DNA of 64,000 nucleotides from Bimastos eiseni (GCA_959347315.1 OY365807.1:32678204-32742203); one strand, 5' to 3'; shown: positions 10,959 through 23,287, numbered from the stretch's first letter. Program-made: numbers and translations. Notes: generated by a model not told the origin, from the sequence alone.

Positions 10959-13900
10959 TCAGCTTTTAACATTAAATTTGGATTTATTCTTCGAGATACA
11001 TAGTGAAAGTCTTTCACTGCCTAAGCTTTTTATAGAATATTTTCCAAAACAATGTGACTGGTCCGGCGAGTGCAGTAAACGCTGAAATAGAAATTTCAAG
11101 CCAGAAATATATGTCATCTTCCATTTACATCTGTCTTTTCGATTCTTTTCGTCAAACTGACAAGCCCTTTCCTTGGCATCTTTTGAAAAATTGTTAGCAC
11201 TAATATTATTACTGTCACTGTATAGGTGAACCGATTTTGCCATAGATGCCACCTGTCTTGACGTCCTGTGTGCTTTGGTATAGGAAATGCCAGCAAAACT
11301 ATCACAGAAATTATTTGGCAAGTCTAAGACGAGTTCCGAAGAATTAACCTTTGTCAATGTTTGGCAACTGTTAGTAGCAGCACTGTTGCAACTCGAAGTC
11401 AGTTCAGCATCATCATTACAGAACTTTGTCTCTTCGTTCAGCGCTTTCAACATCTGCATCAGTTTATCTAAGTCATCCAATTCACCGACAGGTGTACAAA
11501 CTGTGCTGAAAGGCTGAGTTTCTGATGTTTCATCGGATTCTTTCTTGGTTTCATTCATGCAATGCTCCAAGGTTTGTGGAACTGATCTGTCATCTTGCTG
11601 AACTTTATCAACGCACGCAGAACTATTCTCGATCAAGTTGCTTTGAGGAACTGAGCAAAGAACCTCAGAGAAATCAACATGTTTCGCCTCATCAATAGCA
11701 ACTGACTGGAGTTCCATCTGAACGATAGGTTTGGGAGTCTCTAGCATAGGTGATGTTGAAATTTCAACACTGGCCAAATGACTAACTGAGATTCTGTTGC
11801 AAGTCTCCTGTTTCATTTCCTTATCAGCTACACACACTGACAACAATGTAGAATGCACTGCAGCCTCATCATCGTCGGTTGTATTGGATTTCTGTCTCTC
11901 TGCCTGCCACTCCTTACTTGCATCTTCTAGGATTTTTGATAAAGCAGTCAGGACAACATCATCAAGGACAGATGGCTCAGCAACTGAATTCACTGAGTTT
12001 GTTGATCGAATATCAGTCCGAGGCCCACACAAAACTCCAGATGAATTCTCTTTCTTTGCTGTGGTCGGTACACAAGATTCGTCATCACTAAAACTAACAC
12101 AATTTGGAGTACCAATTGGTGCAGACATCATCAAACTGTCTAAGCCAACGTAGCAACTTGGCGACAATTCGTTTGGACAGCTACTCTGAACAATGGTGGC
12201 TAACTCTTCCGGCCATGTGTCAACTGCTGCTGCAGGAGTCTCAACTGCATGATTAGCAGGACCCCAAGCATTGTCCATCCACGGAATTTCTTCATTCTTA
12301 TCAATTCCATAGAATGTAATTGGATTAGATCTGGTGGTGAAAAAGTCCTCTGACAATTCACCAAAGCCGACATCCATTGGTTCACTGCCCGAATAGTTGC
12401 TTCGTGGTGGCAGTGATTCAGGTAGAGTCTGGTGGTGGACTCCAGTAGACATCAAAGGACAGACGGAAGAAGAAGGCGAATCCAACGCAGTGTCATTTTT
12501 GGCTTCCATAAGAAGATCCGGCATTTGTGTCTTAGCTTTCTCTGGCAATTCATTGATTCCACTCATCAAATCTGGATAAATCTGAACTTCGGGAACTGTA
12601 TCAACCTTTAGAAACTCTTGCATATGAACTGTAGAACCTGCTAAATCCTCTACAGTATCAACTTTTTTCACTTTAGTTTGAGGTAAAGCAGGTTGGACCA
12701 AAACATCTTTACATTCCATTTCATCGATTTGGTTCTTGTCAACACCAGATGAGTTACGGTGATTTTCAGTACTGCTAATAGCTGCAAAGAAATATGACTT
12801 TTCCTCCTGGTTAGCACATAGATCCACATTTTCAGTTTGAATATGAACAGGTAAGGAATCAGAGTTTTCAGGCTGAATAACAGGTTGTGAGCAATCAGGA
12901 TTTCTACTTTGACCAGAAGCTAGGAACAAATTGTTATTATCAGTTTGGCAAAGAACTGGTGAAGGGCTTTCATCATCTGCAGCTTGGATGGAGATTGATG
13001 AGAAACTTTGAGTTTGTAGAGGAGTTGCAAGAGAACCAACACCTTCACCCTCGATATGAAGATTCGTCTTGTCAGAACTCTCTGTTTGGAGTGGAACTGG
13101 AATGGGATGAGGAGTTTTAGGTGCAACTGGCAGTGCTGTAGAAGTTGGGGAGTTAGACTGGTCATCAAGTGGTACAGAATCCAAGGTTTTGCACTGGCTA
13201 GGAATGAGTGAACTCACTGGAATTGCGGATGTGCAAGGATCCTCATGTTCAGCTTGTTTAGCAGCTGGTAAGGAATCTGAACACTCTGACGGAATAGGAA
13301 CTGGCGATGACACAGGGTCTTCAGTGTGGCTACGAATGCGTTTCATCTTGCGGACACTTGTCTCAGCTTCAACAACACTTCTTTCTACAGGAGATCCTGG
13401 ATAAGAATCCACGGTGACTGTATTAATCGAAGCACAAAATCCGGAGTCGAGAGAACTGCAGGCAGAGTCTTGTTTCTGCATTTGCAATTCACAGTTAGCA
13501 CCTGGCAAGAACTCACAGGCGGCATTACCATTTGTCAAACCCATGCCAGTCAGTTGCTTTGAAACGGTCGGTGACATTGGGTTGCCCACGACATTAGCCG
13601 GCAGATACACGACCTGTCCGTTTACTAGGACAGGAGTCACCGGCCACGAGGGTGGCTGGTCAACTGCTTGTTGGTCAAAAACTTGATAGTTAGAAGGAAA
13701 TGTAATGCATCTGTCATCAATTTCAAGACTCGACGACATCTGAGGTTTAACAGGAGTTATGACCTCGTAAGTCGGTATTGGCGTCTGATACTTATCTTCA
13801 GAATCATCACTTCTCTCATCACATGCCTCCACGTCTACTATCATAGAAGACTGCGAACTGCTATGAGGAGAGTCTTGAAATCGAGACGGGCTTTCAGCAA

Positions 13901-16252
13901 TCGTAGCAGGCACAGTCTCTGCAGTCACAGCTTTTGCCCCTTGCTCAGCAATGCATACATTCACAGGAACAGGAGAATGCAGGACCCTTTGTGGAACATG
14001 ACATGACATGGCTGTCCCCAATACAGCCCTATCAACAGTGCAAAGATCACTTATAATAGTTGTGCCTTTGGCTGAGGCGGGTGTTTTCTCAGGGTTACTG
14101 TTGTCAGTTGAACATTTTGTCTCTGGGTCTATGTCCTCATTTAAATGAGTTACTTTTGGATTACTTCCCTCAATTGAATGCGTAGTCGGTGGATCATCAT
14201 CTGAATGAGTTGCTTCAGGATGACGCACTTCCTCAGTGTTTGTTACGGCAATGGAGCAGTTTTCTGAAGATTTGATCTGTCCATACACTGTATTGCTATT
14301 AGAACACTGTTCAGATTCTGTTTGTAAAACACAGCCACTGCTATCACTAACACCTAGCATTTGGCTTCCCACGTTACAGTGACTTTCCTTGTCTATGCGA
14401 AGTTGATTAGGATCAGGTTTATTAGAAACCATTTCCCAAGGTCTCACAATCCCTACACCACCATGTTTTGTCTTAGAGGACGTTGAAGTTTCCCTTAAAG
14501 AAACCTTTCTGGCAGCTGTTTTCTCAGTTTTATCCAAAACAGGCAGAATTTCACTGCCTGGCATGTTGACATTTTTTAAATTCGAAAAATGATATTCTGT
14601 TTTGTTTGAACTAACCTCGTGACAATCTTCAGCCACCTGTACATTTGTAAGCTCTAACTTAACTAAAGAGTTGTTGGCACAGTCATCAGGCATGATGTTT
14701 GCAAAATCTTTTGAGGAATTGCTGTCTTCTAGAATATTGAGTACTTTGTTGCACGAGTTTCGAAGATTAATCCTCCAGTCAACCTTTTCATCAGCAGAAT
14801 CACTCACTTCATCTGACGAAAAGTCCAGATCATCATCTTTACTTACTTCCTTTGAAATAGCATTTGCACAGCCCAAGAACGGACTTCTCAGTTCGGCATT
14901 AGCTGCAGCAATTGGTGTCGTCAGTAACTTCATATCCAAAGTGATGTCCATTCTTTCAGAAATCAGCTGGTCTCTTGCCATTTTGGGATCACTGATATCT
15001 GAAATTTTGTCTGAACAATTGGAAGTGGCAAGCTTCACTTGATTGGCATCTTTGTTGATTTTTAATGATTTGCCAATTTTTAATGATTTACTAACTTCTG
15101 AAATCTTTCTACTACAAACTGCAGCATTAGCAAAGTTTAACTCAGATACAGTTGACGAAGAACTGACGGGTGATTGGTACGAAGAAACACCTGCTGAAGA
15201 TTTTGGCAGAGACAGATCAACAGGGCAGTTTAAGTCTACAGTCAAATCAGAATTACTACCTTTACTAGGCATTTGAATTTTGTTCACTAACTTTCCTGCA
15301 TGCTTATCATTTGCCCTGATTAAATTTCTGTCATCATCACATTTTTCATAAATGTGAAAAGAGTCACTGTTATGAGTACACGATTTTGAAGAGGTATTCA
15401 GAGATTTCTTTGTCCTAGGCTTTCGAATAGGACAAGAACTGTTTGGCGCAAAAATTGTGCCAGGTAAAACACTGCCACTACTTTTTAAATTCTGGGCATC
15501 ACAAAGGTTTTTCACATCAAGCTTTGAATCGGCACTAGAACCGGGATAAAGACGTTTGGTCCCATGAACACTTCTGTCACGAACAAATGGATTCAGATTA
15601 AGGTCCTGCGTCTGAGAATCAGACAGACCATGGACCGAGCCTGGATCAACGCCTGTAATGGAACCAGATGATGATAAGTTCTTTGTATCTAATTCCACCG
15701 CAAGAGCAAACTTCTCTAACGACGGCAGTTTTGAAACCAGAGCATCCAAACTAGCAAAGTTTTCGTTACGCATGACAAAAGCCTTGTGCATCCGACTGTT
15801 GAGATGCTCCTTTTGATCAGTGAATGAAATGTCACAGCACTCGCAGTAACCAGACTTCTTGATCCTCTTTTGTTTTGCCTTCTTTTTCATGCTCGACTCA
15901 TTTGACTGAGAAGCACCATTACATGGCAAACTGTCCACAGGGGACAGATAAGACATTGGGAAACTATTGAAAAGCCTAAAGTTCGTGCTGTACATCTGCA
16001 TTGCGTCTTCCACCTTAACGAACGGTTTGTCCAACTTCTTCACACTTGGTTTGGAACTTTGAGACAAAACCTGCTTTCGATGATTGTTTTCTTTCCTCAG
16101 CATGTTTCGTAGGACTGAAACCTCCACCACAGGTATTTTCCAAGTGCGAGCGAACTGAACTGGACCACAGACTGAAGAGGAGGCCTTCGTAGAATTAGAC
16201 CGAAGGAGAAGAGTTTTCCCTCGTGACATTGCACCCAAACTTGAATAAATAT
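10959..16252 (-). CDS. DBF4: DBF4 (CDC7 kinase regulatory subunit), exon 2, terminal; long Chiffon-like tail
   Basis: DBF4 binds and activates CDC7 to phosphorylate MCM proteins at replication origins in the nucleus. This exon starts after a TTTGCAG acceptor; its first two bases (AT) complete a codon with the last G of exon 1, and the joined frame is open for 1,763 further codons to TGA at 10961-10959. In the spliced protein, SRGK and FARTWKIPVVEV at about 169-205 finish the BRCT-like motif N. Motif M, PFVKVEDAMQMY, is at about 237-248. The DBF4-type zinc finger GYCECC..H..H has C297, C300, H310 and H316, followed by FASLDALVSKLPSLEKF. The remaining 1,600 or so residues are Ser/Asp/Glu-rich and mostly disordered in appearance, with hydrophobic islands. 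Human DBF4 is about 675 residues; Drosophila Chiffon is about 1,700. An upstream Met-less start inside the exon is not needed because exon 1 supplies the start. Confidence 0.9.
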
Positions 16253-16452
16253 CTGCAAATGTTTAAACACACATTGTTGTATAACGCAGAAAATAGAAAA
16301 TTATGTTTAAACTTTGGACATATACAATGAAATGTAATCACAGATTTATATAGCTCCTCCTCAAGAGAAACTAATCAGCAGTACTCGTGACCTAGCGATG
16401 GAAAACCAGCATCAAACAAATCGTTTTCAAGGGCCTATGGAATAAGATGCTC

Positions 16453-16515
16453 TAGGTCAGTGCTTGCCAACCTGAGTACTGAGGCAAAAAAGGGTGCCAT
16501 GAACCTGGGGTGCCA
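16453..16515 (+). mobile_element. Single hAT-like terminus
   Basis: CAGTGCTTGCCAACCTGAG followed by GGTGCCATGAACC resembles the CAGTGGTTCTCAACC termini of Charlie-type hAT elements. No matching opposite end was found in the window, so the element is truncated or diverged. Confidence 0.3.
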
Positions 16516-17021
16516 CAGTTGGATGAAAGAACCATAACACTTAGAGTACAATAAAAGTTATAAAAGGGAAGCATTTTTGTCAAAAATACTTTTCAAATAA
16601 TCGCTAATACCATAGACCCATAAATATTTTTGTAAGTTAAAAGTTTAGAAATAGTCACAACTCTGTGGTTGATAGCGATAATCTGAGTGTCAATTCTCTG
16701 CCTACTCCCAGTTTTACGAGTTGCATTGTACTGAGGTCGAGTTTCAAATATTTAAAAAGTCTCATTGTCTTGATGTTTAGTTTGGCAGATTGCACAATTT
16801 TTAAAGAATTTTTGGTTTGCCTCAGCCTACACTAGGAAGCAAAAACTAGTAAGCAGTAGTAGTAACAGTATTTGTGTTTTTAGTTACTAGTTCTATCATC
16901 GTTTGGCACATAAAAGAAATCCGATTTTCGTTTTCAAAACAGAAAAATCGAAAAGCCGATTCTTATTAAAACTTGGACCAATGTTTGTCTAAGTCAAAGT
17001 TTATGCTGAGTACTACGAATC

Positions 17022-17240
17022 TTGACGAGACTGGACAACAACAGAATAACATCAGCAGCGTTACACTGCTATGTAGAAGGAAACAGAAACCGAGGGAGGG
17101 AGCCAAAAAGATGGATAGACAACATAAAAGAGGACCTTGAAAAAATGAACATAACAATGGGAGACGCAGGGGAAAGAATAAAAGACAGGCGTGCCTGGAG
17201 TTATCAGATTAAGCCTTCATTGTCCGCTCAGGCTTGACGG
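17022..17240 (+). mobile_element. LINE 3' coding remnant (endonuclease/RT type)
   Basis: The frame encodes RGREPKRWIDNIKEDLEKM followed by AGERIKDRRAW and a stop. RWIDNIKEDL with a following DRRxW is the usual C-terminal signature of RTE/CR1-type endonuclease-reverse transcriptases. Only the last 70 or so residues survive. It lies antisense to DBF4, inside its intron. Confidence 0.65.
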
Positions 17241-17588
17241 GAGAGAGAAAGGAAGAACTACGAATCCAGGCCAAGCCGAGTATCGGTTTATACCTAGCGG
17301 CTGAATACAAAAAACACTGCATTTCAGCAAAATAAAGAAAAACATGAAAAATAATGAAAAGCATGAAAAAGATGAAGTTAATGCCAGAGGTGACAATGAC
17401 TGCCTCTACATTAGTAAGGGTGCTGTGCTCTGAAAACGATTTGGGAAGCAGTGCTACTCTAGATAACCTATTCAAGAAAGATGGACCAATCACAGCAAAA
17501 CTCCTATGACTGTACTTTAGATTTTCTAGTTGGGGAAGAACCAGGTCATTCAGTGCAGCAGAGCAAAGATATCTATGTAGATGAATGA

Positions 17589-17641
17589 AGGGATAAGATC
17601 CTGAAGATAAGATCCTGAAGATAAGATCCTGAAGATAAGAT
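17589..17641 (+). repeat. 17-bp tandem repeat, three copies
   Basis: AAGATAAGATCCTG is repeated three times with a 17-base period and then decays into AAGATAAGATGG. Confidence 0.8.
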
Positions 17642-18985
17642 GGAGGACAGACATGAAATCAAATATGATTTAGCATCAAGATCTAAAACAGAGTGCATTT
17701 GTACATCTGCAGTTTGCGTAATTCCTCACACATAAAGCTAGATATGTACCCAAACATAGGTAGGTATACCACCAGACGGGCCAGTCAATGTTGGTTATTA
17801 TAATTATATGGACAATTGAACATTTGTACAGTGCCTCTTGCAGTAGACTATTATGAGGTGATCTCAGCATGACAGGTCCATGAAAATGAAGGTCCTTTAA
17901 CTCTTTGGCAGCCAAACAGTTTTTTTTATCAATTTACTATTATATCTTTATGTAGTTGAAAACACTTAAAATTATCAGTAATATGCAAGCGCAATATATC
18001 ACTTTGTTCATATTATATTTCTTTATTATAAATTGTAATGAAAATGTTTATCAGTTGACGCATTTAACTACAAATTTATAAATATATTAAAACTTTTATA
18101 AAAAAAATTAAATGAACAGAATAAATGTCAGGAAATACATCATAATGTAGCCATTTGCATAACAAACATGTAGAAACTGGTAAAAAGCTTAGAAAATAAA
18201 TGATTTTGTCCAAAAATGAGCCTATATTACTTCTTGTCAATGATTACAACAGCACCAAAAACGTCTGAACTTCGTCGCTGCCGAATTCCAATCCCAAATT
18301 TCCGCATCGGCAGATGTATTTTATACAATACCTTACAACATTAAATTTTATTGAATGCTATAATTTTAGCTTTTGAACATGGCTGATGAATAAATACATT
18401 TGACTACACAAAGTGCGTTTGACTACGAAAAAGCGACCCAGGATGTCATGTCTAGGTATATCTATAAGGACACAGATCGAGTCTCGCCGACTCTGTGTTC
18501 AGAGCCAAAGCTTCCACATATATGTTTGAAGAAAGTTTAACCCCTTTAGCGGCAAACCCGATTATATTCATCCTTAACAACTAGCCATTATACGGCAAAC
18601 CCGATTATAATCGTCTAATTGATTATACATACATACAGACATACTTATATACATATAAATAGGGCATAACCGAGTAGACAATTTCCACCGAGTACCGAAT
18701 ATGTGGATGAACTATTCTTGATGGTCGTGGCACCTTAAGCTGTATGCGAATGGCATATCATGCTCATATGGTGCAAGTGATACAAGCACATTCAATATAT
18801 TCTTCCCACATGCTCAGAAAGATCACACCAAAATCATGTACAGTCAGCAGAAAAGAAAACTCCAGGGAAACAATTAGGGATGAACTGAGTTTGAATTCCT
18901 TGCCGATTCCAAGTTCAATGAGGTGAAAATTAAAGGCAGATAAGCAACAGAGACTGGGAATTGGCAAAGCACAGATATGACTATG
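17642..18985. other. Intronic AT-rich sequence, no gene seen
   Basis: Long A/T tracts and stops in all frames. GGCAAACCCGATTATA occurs twice near 18551 and 18593. An imperfect hairpin (ACACAGA..GAGTC with GACTC..TGTGT) lies near 18468-18501. TTAACTCTTTGGCAGCC near 17897 resembles a piggyBac end, but no partner end is convincing. Confidence 0.35.
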
Positions 18986-19445
18986 TGCCCTTCCATTCAT
19001 ATACTATGTATGCAAAATAATCGTATTATCGGACATCCCTCCCCTTTTTTGCACTGAGTAAAATTTTTCGACCCCCTTGCATGTGTACATCTGAGCTCTA
19101 AGCCCTCCTCTCTACAAAGGACAAATAGTTAAAGACATCTATAAGACGTTAATTTACCGTAGGCTATTTATTTTTTTAAGCATCATATTTCACTGCTAAG
19201 ATTTATCAACTGTTATGAAGAAATAACATACTAACAAAACTTACATTTTAAAAGCCTTAATGTTACATAAAAATGCCATCCGGGTGTCTATAGAGTGATC
19301 ATATAGTCATAAATGGGCTAAAGTGGACATCATAATTAGACAGCTATATTTGCATACGTAAAAATATTTCAAGACTGCTCCCCCGCCATACGCACCCATA
19401 CGCAAAATCCCTCCCCTAACTGTGTACGTAATATGTTGATGGGGA
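18986..19445. mobile_element. PIF/Harbinger-like MITE, copy B (degenerate)
   Basis: Shares block order with copy A at 1697-2254: ACATCTGAGCTCTAAGCCCTC, GTAGGCTATTTATTT, ATCAACTGTTATGAA, CATAATTAGACAGCTAT, CACCCATACGCAAAATC, and a terminal TGTACGTAATATGTTG. The ends are eroded, so the boundaries are approximate and no target duplication can be read. Confidence 0.6.
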
Positions 19446-19589
19446 AAATCAGAGGATAATTAAGTCTGCCAGAATTCATGGGATGAGTACTCGACTTGCC
19501 TATCCCTGACTGTCAGAGAATTTATTTCAGACTATGTTAATTTATATGGAGCTGTCTACTGGGTTGGGCTCCAGGCTACTTGAAATTCC

Positions 19590-19860
19590 TTATTGGTCTT
19601 GTCATGTCCGGGTTGCCAATATTTACGTTCAGTCTCTCAACATGCTCTCTTTGTACCTTTCGCTCGCACAACCATGACACAGTCCTATGTGTTTGCCACT
19701 GCTTGCCCTACAGCGTGGAATGGTCTCTCTCCGGTCATCCACTCCCTTCCTAGGGAACCCTCTGATACATTTCATCGACACCTCAAGACTCTTCTTTTTG
19801 CTTGGGCCTGGATCAGGAGCGCCGCTGAGTAGTCGTCTTGAAGGGGCACTATATTAAATT
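19590..19860 (+). mobile_element. CR1/Rex1-like LINE 3' fragment
   Basis: The frame encodes HALFVPFARTTMTQSYVFAT, then CPTAWNGLSPVIHSLP and KTLLFAWA, the final coding block of this LINE family, then the 3' tail GAAGGGGCACTATATTAAAT. About 80 residues remain. It is inside the DBF4 intron, antisense to the gene. Confidence 0.7.
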
Positions 19861-20149
19861 CATATAAATTCAAATTCATTTACAACAATAGACTTCAGCA
19901 GAAAGACATACACAATTGCATATTGTCTTATATTTATACTATAGCGCCTCTCACAGCACAACCTAATCAGATGTGCTCGCAGCGTGAAAAGCACAACTTG
20001 ACATGGCACCAGACGGGAAGCAAATGGTCGCCACATATGATTGACCTGATGCTGGTCGAGGAGAGAAATCTGCAATTGACAATGGTTGAATAGACCAGAA
20101 AGCCGATATTACATCAGATTGTAACGGTGTCATGGCAAGATTAGGCTAT

Positions 20150-20360
20150 GGGTCTGAGAAGAAGAGAATGGCACTAATCTTAGAAAAGTTGAAGCAGCTG
20201 TAAGGAAATTAATAGTGAAACCATCAGGTATAGATAGCATCACTGGCAAGGTCACTAAGACTGCAGGTACCTTGCACAAATTTTTGACAGAAAAGATCCA
20301 TAGCATATTATGTGATCTCCAGGTGATCAAGCCTGGCATAGGGGAAGATTACCCAAAGAG
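20150..20360 (+). mobile_element. Possible LINE reverse-transcriptase fingers fragment
   Basis: The frame reads VEAAVRKLIVKPSGIDSITG, then KTAGTLHKFL and, later, VIKPGIGEDYPKS. This resembles the KSPGIDGIxGEVLK..L..L..IW..P..W pattern near RT motifs 0-2. One stop and frame decay follow. The identification rests on a short pattern only. Confidence 0.4.
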
Positions 20361-20778
20361 TAGAAACTCTTTACACTTCGAGACAGCTGTAAGCACCACA
20401 AATTTTTATAACTCTGAATGGATGGAATGGAAAAGGAGACGAAAAACTTTACATCATGCCGGTAGGTCAAAAACTGACCAATATATCACAAGTTCAAAAT
20501 TGTTTACATTACAGTCGTTATATGGTAAAATCACGTCGGACCATAGGTGATAGAAAACTATAGTTAAAGGATTAAACTAAATCAATAAGCCAATGCAAAT
20601 ATTTAATTAAGTAAATTGGTAAATGTACATATAACAAGGAAAGAGATTCATTAAACTGGTATAATGAATAAGATAAGAAGAGGACAACTTGATTAGAATA
20701 CCTGATCTACAAAGTTACACAGTATGTACAATAGAAAACCACTACAATCGTTATAAGTCAGCCTTAGAGCAAGTCTAC

Positions 20779-21259
20779 CTGGTTTTGGCTTTTCAGCAGT
20801 ACGTGGGCTAACGGCTTCCGTTTTTAAAATGGCATCCTCTGCCTTCATATCATTTGGGTTGATTCGACTCGTGACAACACAAGTTATATCCTTTGAGAGA
20901 AACTTTTCCACAATTCCGCCAAACCTGGTGATATATTTTTCCAGATCTTGTGTCAACTGGCCATCTTTTAAGTCTAGATAAATTTTCTCATTCTTCACAC
21001 TGCCACGCTTGAACGCAACTGGAGTAGGATCAGACGCAAGCCCGTTCACCGCTGTGACCGCAGTGGACACCTCGCTGACATCAAGACAGTGGTATGCAGT
21101 CTGAGGACTTAGAGGAAAGTCAGCAGATATCTTACGAAACTTCTTGCGAGACTCATCTCCACAAGCCTTTCTCTTCAGTCTCTGACTGTGTTCACCATGA
21201 AGAGCCGCACTGCCGCCATTTGACGGTCTTACAGAACTACCGCTTGGCTGAGGTTGCAT
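20779..21259 (-). CDS. DBF4: DBF4, exon 1 (start codon and most of motif N)
   Basis: Begins at ATG 21259-21257 in good context (AAA before ATG); it is the first ATG after an in-frame TAG upstream, so no further 5' coding exon is required. It encodes 160 residues plus one base. Residues about 28-45 are basic (RLKRKACGDESRKKFRK), a probable nuclear localisation signal. Residues about 89-133 hold the first part of the BRCT-like motif N: KIYLDLKDGQ, LEKYITRFGGIVEKFLSKDI and CVVTSRIN, closely matching the family pattern in which FLSKD is nearly invariant. The exon ends CCAG|GTAGAC. A run of readable codons continues past the donor to 20693 but is intron read-through. Motif N is thus split between two exons, with its second half in exon 2. 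Confidence 0.88.
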
Positions 21260-21439
21260 TTTGGACAACACATCGAATCTAGTGAATGAATTTCTTCTCT
21301 GATTTTGTAGTTGTGAAGTAAGCTACAACAGAGAATGAACACAGAATAACTACAAGACACTGAACAAAAGAATCAAATGTAAACAAAGTAATATTAACTA
21401 AAACAAATGTCAATAAAGTCTCTGTGATCTGCTACTTGG
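21260..21439 (-). promoter_or_regulatory. DBF4: DBF4 5' leader and presumed promoter
   Basis: Immediately upstream of the start codon an in-frame TAG closes the frame near 21315. No TATA box is evident. The transcription start cannot be placed from sequence. A LINE fragment begins at about 21440, limiting the undisturbed upstream region to under 200 bases. Confidence 0.3.
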
Positions 21440-21665
21440 GAGAACATGACTGTTCCCTTCGCCCGCACTTCTATGACGCAGAACCAAGCCTTTGCAATGG
21501 TAGGTCCAACCACATGGATTGGGCTACCATAAGCGCTTCATTTTCTGCCCAAAACCTCCTCGTCTGCATTCTTCTCAATACCAAAAACTGCACTTTTTAG
21601 CAGTAGTCGGACTGGGAGTGCCGCTGAGTGAATATCTTGAAGGGGCACTATATTAAGTTTAATTG
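21440..21665 (+). mobile_element. CR1/Rex1-like LINE 3' fragment
   Basis: Encodes VPFARTSMTQNQAFAMVGPT and a WIGLP-like stretch, then the 3' tail GTGCCGCTGAGT..GAAGGGGCACTATATTAAG, the same tail as the fragment at 19590-19860. It lies just upstream of DBF4 in the opposite orientation. Confidence 0.65.
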
Positions 21666-23287
21666 ATTCATTGATTCATTGACAAAACAAATGCACACAA
21701 AATCTCTAAACCAGGCTCTATCAGAATGCTCAACAATGGCAAAAATGCAAAATTGATTGAACTTCATAAACAATGTTCCACCATACATTTGATTTATGAA
21801 AACAAAGTCGGCAAATATCATCTGACTTCAACCTACAAAATACATTTGGGGAACCGGCAGAAATTTTGATTCGGGGATTGGCCATGCACCCAATAAATCA
21901 GCACAAGCAACCAAAATAAAAACAAGCAAAATGATCAAGCCAATTGATAAACCTTAAATGCACCTAGACTCAAACGAACTTTCCAGATGAGTAACACAGT
22001 CACAATTATGTCAAAGACACATCGGCAAACAACAAATACCTGGGCGTACAGGCTATCGATAATACACGACAAACTTCGGCATGCCATCATCATTGGGAAC
22101 AAAACCCAAATTATATGTGCAATGAGGTCAGCGAATCATAGTAATATTTTGGCATGTGCGGAAAAGTACAATGTAATGGTAAACTCAACATCTCTGCAAT
22201 GCCCAAAATAGCAAAGTCAGAGGAACCAGAATATTCACACTAGCTTAATAAACAAAATCAATAGGCAGAGGTCAAGATTCAGAAAGTCAGCCAGGCAGAC
22301 AGTCAAGCGGCTAAAGTTGATGGTGCTTAGAGTTGAGGGAGGGAGGGCAAAGAGGAGGATTAATAAAATAGCCTTAACCCTAGGTAATCTGGTTGAATAC
22401 TTTCTCTTATAGTACACAATAGGGCATTGGCTGTCCTTGACTGCACTCTAATAGAGTGCTGATACCAACTCAGCCACATCCCATAATGCAGCACACTAAG
22501 TAACTAAGCAAAGAACACCAACAATCAACATAAACCCATTCTAGCTACCCCGTTTATGAACACAAACTTTGCAGCTAGCACAGCAGAATCAAAATAACCA
22601 CCACAAGCCAAACCACAGTCATCGCTATACTGATTCCTTTGAATCATTTGAAAACGGTTCATCATGTTGTGAGCTTGTGAGGATAAATTTTGATTATTTA
22701 TAATTTGTGAGTTTCACTATTCCACTCCGAGTGCAATGGCACATAGGACAATCGTATCACAATTTAAGAAACCTATTTTTTTATTAGATGAACCTAAAGT
22801 TGCAACACTCTTTAAAACTTCTGGAGAATCCCATTTTTATTGTTTGGTAAAATAAAGTTGTTTCCTTACTTACTTACTTACTTACTGAATGCATTACGGG
22901 ATGTGGTTGGGTAGGAATCAGCAACCTGAGTGCATTAGGGGATCGGCCATATTGCTTAATAGAGGGGAACATATTTTTATGGATTATTTTAACCCTGACA
23001 GTTCTATGTCTATAGTCCGAAGGTTTGATAGCATGGTGTCCGGTCGATAGGTGACAAGATTGCGGTTATAATAGACGTCGTATTGATGAAAATAATTATG
23101 CTTGGCTAGAAGCTGGATAGCACCATTCTTTTCATTAAAAAAGTTTCTATTTAGGCATGATTCTTTTCATATCAATCCAGCTCCCAGTTTTACACATTCT
23201 TTTCATTAATTAATCCAGCATATAGTTCAATTAATGTAGGAGCGTAGAATCTTCATACTACAGAACCTTTGGACAATAGAGTGGGCG
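21666..23287. other. Spacer, no gene seen
   Basis: No exon-like open frame. A CTTA microsatellite (CCTTACTTACTTACTTACTTAC) lies at about 22863-22885. ATTCTTTTCATTAA-type phrases recur near 23125-23210 without a clear unit. Confidence 0.4.

Larger units (their letters stand above)
16253..20778 (-). other. DBF4: DBF4 intron 1, repeat-filled
   Basis: The donor CCAG|GTAGAC (GT at 20778-20777) and acceptor TTTGCAG (AG at 16254-16253) are canonical and leave matching phase 1. The 4,526-base intron contains at least three LINE remnants, a Harbinger-like MITE, a 17-bp tandem repeat and a single hAT terminus. No alternative DBF4 exon was recognised within it. Confidence 0.8.

Noticed and set aside
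17893..18545. piggyBac-like ends at TTAA (TTAACTCTTTGGCAGCC and TTTAACCCCTTTAGCGGC)
   Set aside because: The two ends face the same way and have no convincing inverted partner.
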